From Ectocarpus siliculosus (taxonomy: Eukaryota > Sar > Phaeophyceae > Ectocarpales > Ectocarpaceae), in assembly GCA_000310025.1 (NCBI GenBank), contig FN649744.1:2310422-2374421 (forward strand): a DNA stretch of 64,000 nt, written 5' to 3'. This document shows, piece by piece, positions 59,901 through 64,000 of the stretch. The number at the start of each line of letters is the position of its first letter. Positions within the stretch are counted from its first letter, which is position 1. The notes beneath the pieces were generated by a model. The model saw only the letters and a program-made list of their open reading frames with translations, was not told the DNA's origin and did no database searches. The position numbers and the translations under genes are program-made.

Positions 59901-62900
59901 AAAATCAATCCGTACACTCTTCGGGCTGTGGAACTACTGCTATCAGATGTTGTTCACGCACCCCTATGTATCCTTGGAGCACAAGGAAACTTGTTTACCT
60001 GAGAAAAACAAAAAAATCAGGTGGGAATTAAGAGTTTTGCCACAGACGTCAATTTTACCCAAACACCGAGGTTAAGAGAGCGGCCACTTGAACCAAACAA
60101 CGTCCCTACGCCCCAAAAATGATTGGAATCAGTTCATTTTTTTTTTTCCGGCTACCGACGAACTCGATATACATGCTGACGTTTGGGTTTGCACCAAACA
60201 CAAAAAATCAAGTCAATATCGGCGTTCTTCCACCCGTTACCGCCGGGGGGTCGGCGGATGTGAATTCTGGTAACAACAACTTTTCGCCTAGAAGTGGAAA
60301 TATGCTTCGCAGAAACACGATTGGCGTGATTTGACTTTATGGGGTGATGTGCATGAACCCAGGGAGCACGTTTCAATTTAATTTAAGGGAAAAGTCGCAA
60401 AACCCAGCTCGACATCTCGTTTTGAAGCCATGTGCTCCAGCCGGCAAAATGCCCTCCAAGGCAAAATTGGACGAAACCCTCCGCATAAGCGTTTAAAAAC
60501 CGATATTCTTGCCCCCCCCCAGACGATCGGAGTGTGCAACGGATGTTCTTCACGCATTCATAGTACTACTGGAGCACGGTGAAGCTTTCTTTCCGGGAAA
60601 AAAAACAAAAATCAGGTGGGATTGAAGACTTGAGCCGTATTCCGCCCATTTGCCCCAGCAGCGGGGACAAGAAAGCGGCCACTTGAACCAAAAAACGGTC
60701 CTCCACCCCAAAAGTGATTGGAATCAGCTCATTCTTTTTTCTCAGGCTAGCGACGTACCCAATACACATGATGAAGTTTGGGTTCGCACCAAACACAAAA
60801 AATCAAGTCAACATCGGCGTTCTTCCACCCGTTACCGCCGGGGGGTCGGCGGATGCGACATTTTCTAGCAACAAAGATTCGCCTAGAACTCGGTATAATT
60901 CTTCGCAGAAACACGATTGGCGTGATTTGACTTTATGGGGTGATGCGCATGGACCCAGGGAGCACGTTTCAATTTAATTTAAGGGAAAAGTCGCAAAACC
61001 CAGCTCGACATCTCGTTTTGAAGCCATGTGGTCCGGTCGGCAAAATGCCCTTCAAGGCAAAATTGGACGAAACCCTCCGCATAAGCGTTTAAAAACCGAT
61101 ATTCTTGCCCACCCCCAGACGATCGGAGTGCGCAACGGATGTTTTTCACGCATTCATAGTACTACTGGAGCACGGTGAAGCTTTCTTTCCGGGGAAAAAC
61201 AAAAAACTCAGGTGGGATTGAAGAGTTTTGCCGTATTCCGTACATTTAATCCAACAGCGGGGATAAGAAAGCGGTCTCTTGAACCAAAAAACGGCCCTCC
61301 GCCCCAAAAATGGTTGGAGTAAGCTCCGTTTTTTTCCCTGGCTAGCGACGTACCCAGTACACACGCAGACGGTTGGGGTTGCCCCAAACACAAAAAATCA
61401 AGTCAATACCGGCGTTCTTCCACCCGCTACCGACGGGGGGTCGGCGGATGCGACATTTTCTAGCAACAAAGATTCGCCTAGAACTGGGTATAATTCTTCG
61501 CAGGAACACGATTGGCGTGATTTGACTTTATGGGGTGATGCGCATGGATCCAGGGAGCACGTTTCAATTTACTTTAAGGGAAAAGTCGCAAAACCCAGCT
61601 TGTTATCCCATTTTGAAGCTATGTGCTCCATGTCGCGAAATGCCCTTCAAGCAAGAACTCGGCAAAACCCCTCACATATGTGTTTCAAGACCAGTCTTTT
61701 TGCCCCTCCCACACGATCGGAGTGCGCAACGGATGTTTTTCACGCATTCATAGTATTACTGGAGCACGATGGAGCTGTCTTTCCGGGGAAAAACAAAAGA
61801 CTCAGGTGGGATTGAAGAGTTTTGCCACAGACGTCAATTTTTCGAGACGGCGAGGTTAAGAGAGCGGCCACTTGGACCAAAAATCGGCCCTCCGCCCCAA
61901 AAATGATTGGAATCAGTTCATTTCTTTTTCTCCGGCTAGCGACGTACCCGATACACATTCTCATGTCTGGGTTTGCACCAAACACAAAAACCCAAGTCAC
62001 CATCGGCGTTCTTTCACCCATTACCGCCGGGGGGTCGGCGGATGCGACATTGTCGTTTTAGTGTGTTTCTTTACACGCACGAAGCGTGTTTTTTTTTTTT
62101 TCGTCTGAGCCCGTCGAGCAGGCAGTCGAACGTGGCACGAAGATGCGTGTTTTGGGCATGCAATCTGTTGCCTGCCAATGTCTGGAAGCGCCTTGTTTTT
62201 CAAGTGTGGTTCAGACGTTGACCTTGCCCGCTTTGTTCCCCTCGTGCCTCCTGTTACATGTCCACTTGCTGGTTCTCGCAGCATCGCTGACCACAATTTT
62301 ATCGAGACCCTCAAGGAATGCTACTATGCATTCGAAGCCCTGACACAACACCCGTACGAGTTCAAGAGCTACGAGTGGGGACGCTTTCCGGAGATCGTGA
62401 CAATCGACGGGTGCGCGAAAATCAACACGGACAACACAGACACATCCCAGTTCCAGATCGCTCGGACGGAAAGGCACGTGGACACTGATCACCAGCACCA
62501 GCTGCTGAAGATCTCGATGATATCGAAGATGGTGTTCCCCAAGCGTGTCCGCTTCGTGCTGGAGGCTGCGCCAACATTCGGATTTTCAAACCGTATTTCG
62601 AACCTCATGTTCCGTACGGCACGGGGCAAGATGGCGGATCCCGGATCTCCGCAGACCGGAGACTTGGGGGAGCTTGTGAAAGCACTTGGTGACGACGCCA
62701 TCACCGACCTCTCAAGCAAGTCCTTCGCTGACCTCAAGAACATCTACACACTCTGCTTCGCCGGTCGGAAGGGTATTAGCAGGTCCGTGCCGGTGTAGGC
62801 AATGTCCATACCAATCATGCGACATGTGTGGAGGCGAACCGTTGTGCGTTTGTGGCCACTACGCTACGGTGACATGACTACTTGAATGCTACGCTCTTTG

Positions 62901-63166
62901 ACTTCCATGCTCGCTTCCATGCTTGGATATCTCGATCTAGGTTCAGGAACAAGGATGCGCTGGTCCAGTGCTTCCAAGAGCTCTGGATTTCCAGAGATGG
63001 GGGGGGTGCGGGGGAGCGATGCTCGAAACTGTTCATTGGCAAACAACCGGGGACGACGGCAGGAGTGGAAGGCGCCTTTACTCCTGACGGAGTAATGTAC
63101 GCTAACGTCTTCCAGATCGCGGCGGAGAGCGCTGCGGACGCGGTAGATGTCTCAGCGCACTTCTTG
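50942..63166 (+). CDS. KDZ (Kyakuja-Dileera-Zisupton)-type transposase-like gene, spliced; 3' end uncertain
   Basis: Exons: 50942-51031 (ATG, acidic start), 51870-53056, 53488 to about 53783, about 54115-54417, 54903-55316, 55665-55921, 62282-62782 and 62941-63166. The first junction and those from 54417 on close in phase. Exon 2 carries four 27-residue repeats and then a Cys cluster (CHGCRRKM...CHYWLCPKC...CCIHGG...CVC). HMFQCK then SNNGNPCS and GRCVHAAIVAL resemble a SWIM-type zinc finger. RKKCNTCNLRGW and DGVFNYNENIVVELRVLYQL match the cysteine-cluster domains that accompany KDZ transposases. YYAFEALTQHPYEFKSYEWG and IVTIDGCAKIN follow, then GAFTPDGVMYANVFQIAAES, resembling the conserved KDZ 'pGvftvfCehGicyGF..m..Es' block. 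The expected downstream catalytic segment is not seen before 64000. A 10-G run (53650-53659) breaks the frame of exon 3 and may be an assembly slip. Family match is from memory, not a search. Confidence 0.6.
52219..52542 (+). repeat. Coding tandem repeat, four units of 81 bases
   Basis: Within exon 51870-53056. Each unit encodes GPGAPRSPLMVSAGGFSSSG then GHVPRRL. Units 3 and 4 are nearly identical at DNA level and unit 1 has diverged most (SPLTICAGG). The in-frame 27-codon length preserves the reading frame. Confidence 0.95.
56105..59124 (+). repeat. Left arm of the inverted repeat, with tandem units of about 596 bases
   Basis: The marker GATTCCAATCA(C/T)TTTTGGGG recurs near 56200 (variant), 56810, 57407, 58002 and 58598. 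The units around 56735-57330 and 57331-57926 are almost identical. Each unit contains a GC-rich hairpin-like stretch (CCGCCGACCCCCCGGCGG). Confidence 0.85.
59125..59597. other. Single-copy spacer between the arms
   Basis: 473 bases at the centre of the palindrome (midpoint 59361), with no inverted partner and no recognisable gene. A long minus-strand frame crosses it from the right arm but has no known domain. Confidence 0.75.
59598..62055 (-). repeat. Right arm of the inverted repeat
   Basis: Reverse complement of the left arm. The inner part (59598 to about 60870) matches the left arm with no more than occasional single-base indels. The outer units, after about 61150, diverge more and correspond to different left-arm units. 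It ends near GCGACATT at about 62050, where similarity to the unit stops. Confidence 0.85.
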
Positions 63167-64000
63167 GTGAGCTGCTGGAAGTGAGAGACCGGATAGAGAA
63201 AGTACGCTGATGCGAAATCAGTAGCTTCGCGTCTGCCTCATACACCATTATTTCCTCTCCGTCACGTCCCCTTTCCCTATCCTAACCCGGACGCACCCCG
63301 GAGCTGAGTCCTCCGTGGGGCATATCCTGTGTTGCTGTATCGTTCTGTTTTTCTTAAATGTTCGGATTTCATCTACTTTTCTTACCGTGACGTTCAGCCT
63401 TTACGCTCGCGACCATTGGTCATTGAGGAGCGTTCATCCATGTCCGCTAACGTCACAGCACCCAGTAAATAATTGTGCTCGTGTACAGGGGGGTGGGTTT
63501 CTCAGGATGACCACGACGGGCTATGCCCCCCCCGTCCCCCAACCCGCCCACGACATGAGCTCGAGGGTGCGAAAGAGGTGGCGACTTGAGCGAGTCGCCG
63601 CATTCTTCATGTGTCCGACATGTCGCCTGTTTCAACGTAGGTTGTAGGTGGTGGTTTTGTAGGTGGTGGTTGACACCACTTGTCTGCTCAAACGTAGACC
63701 TTGTTGCCCCATCTCGCAGTGACTCCACAAACCCTATCGACAATAACTTCTCAACTTGACTCACCGACAGCATCGTCGCCATGATCAGCCTCACCTAGAG
63801 TATATCCGGGACCATGTTGCAGAACCGCCGGGGGAGAGGATCTTCTCCCCCTAGGACGGCGTGAAGCATGTTTGCCGGCATGCGTGGAAATGTTGGAAGT
63901 ACGGAAACTCAGGTGCATGCGTTGTTCTGCAACAATGTGCCTAAACAACGTGCTATTCCTACGTTCCGTCGTCGCTGACTGCCAAGGTACCACCAAGCCT
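63167..64000. other. Right edge: possible further exons of the KDZ-like gene
   Basis: After the donor at 63167 a phase-compatible candidate exon begins near 63507 (acceptor TTTCTCAG) and could end before GTGGCG near 63577, but its translation matches nothing I know. The remaining bases hold no recognisable domain. The gene probably continues past the window. Confidence 0.3.

Larger units (their letters stand above)
56105..62055. mobile_element. Foldback-type element: giant inverted repeat with internal tandem units
   Basis: Fills most of the intron 55922-62281 of the KDZ-like gene. Position x on the left matches 118722 minus x on the right near the centre. The left arm is about 56105-59124, the spacer 59125-59597, the right arm 59598 to about 62055. 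The outer part of each arm is a tandem array of about 596-base units (five partial or full units left, four right). The inner 380-odd bases of each arm are single-copy. Inner arms are essentially identical, outer units diverged. Frames inside it repeat with the units and show no known domain, so it looks non-autonomous. Foldback elements with long, internally repetitive inverted repeats are a known class of DNA transposon; assignment here is inference. Exact ends and any target duplication were not resolved. Confidence 0.75.

Noticed and set aside
56340-62061. Many 60-180 codon frames such as those reading MIGISSFLFLRLATYP
   Set aside because: They recur with the 596-base units and mirror across the palindrome, have no known domain, and are best read as products of the repeat.

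Overview
This is nuclear DNA from an intron-rich eukaryote. The best fit is a stramenopile alga, probably a brown alga of the Ectocarpus type. That is inference from moderately GC-rich sequence, many small phase-consistent exons, introns with long CT-rich 3' ends, and abundant microsatellites; no rRNA or organelle marker fixes the species. Almost every long reading frame here is a shadow. The real genes are chains of short exons, which I rebuilt by hand from GT-AG (twice apparently GC-AG) boundaries and checked by codon phase and by similarity to protein families I know.

Layout. (1) 257-8572, minus: cystathionine beta-synthase, running off the left edge, with one exon mostly inside a 411-base gap; its introns hold a TA-flanked MITE and two tRNA-derived SINE copies. 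(2) 8945-22404, plus: a gene of about 19 exons, divergent from CBS across a 372-base spacer, for a roughly 2,300-residue protein with a helical N-terminus, an Arg/Ser-rich middle and two families of long tandem protein repeats; I do not recognise it. (3) 24184-32241, minus: an SLC45/plant-sucrose-transporter-like MFS protein, almost completely reconstructed in 15 exons. (4) 34382-42075, plus: a HAD-superfamily protein of about 509 residues whose motif I lacks the usual nucleophilic aspartate. (5) about 44166-47110, minus: an unrecognised multi-pass membrane protein, incomplete. (6) 50942-63166 and probably beyond, plus: a multi-exon gene resembling the KDZ (Kyakuja-Dileera-Zisupton) transposase and associated cysteine-cluster family.

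The most striking structure is a giant imperfect palindrome (about 56105-62055) inside one 6.4-kb intron of gene 6. Its two arms of 2.5-3 kb, largely built of tandem units of about 596 bases, face each other across a 473-base spacer. It looks like a foldback-type DNA element. The genes show no common pathway: CBS acts in transsulfuration, the SLC45-like protein in membrane sugar transport, and the others are of unknown role.
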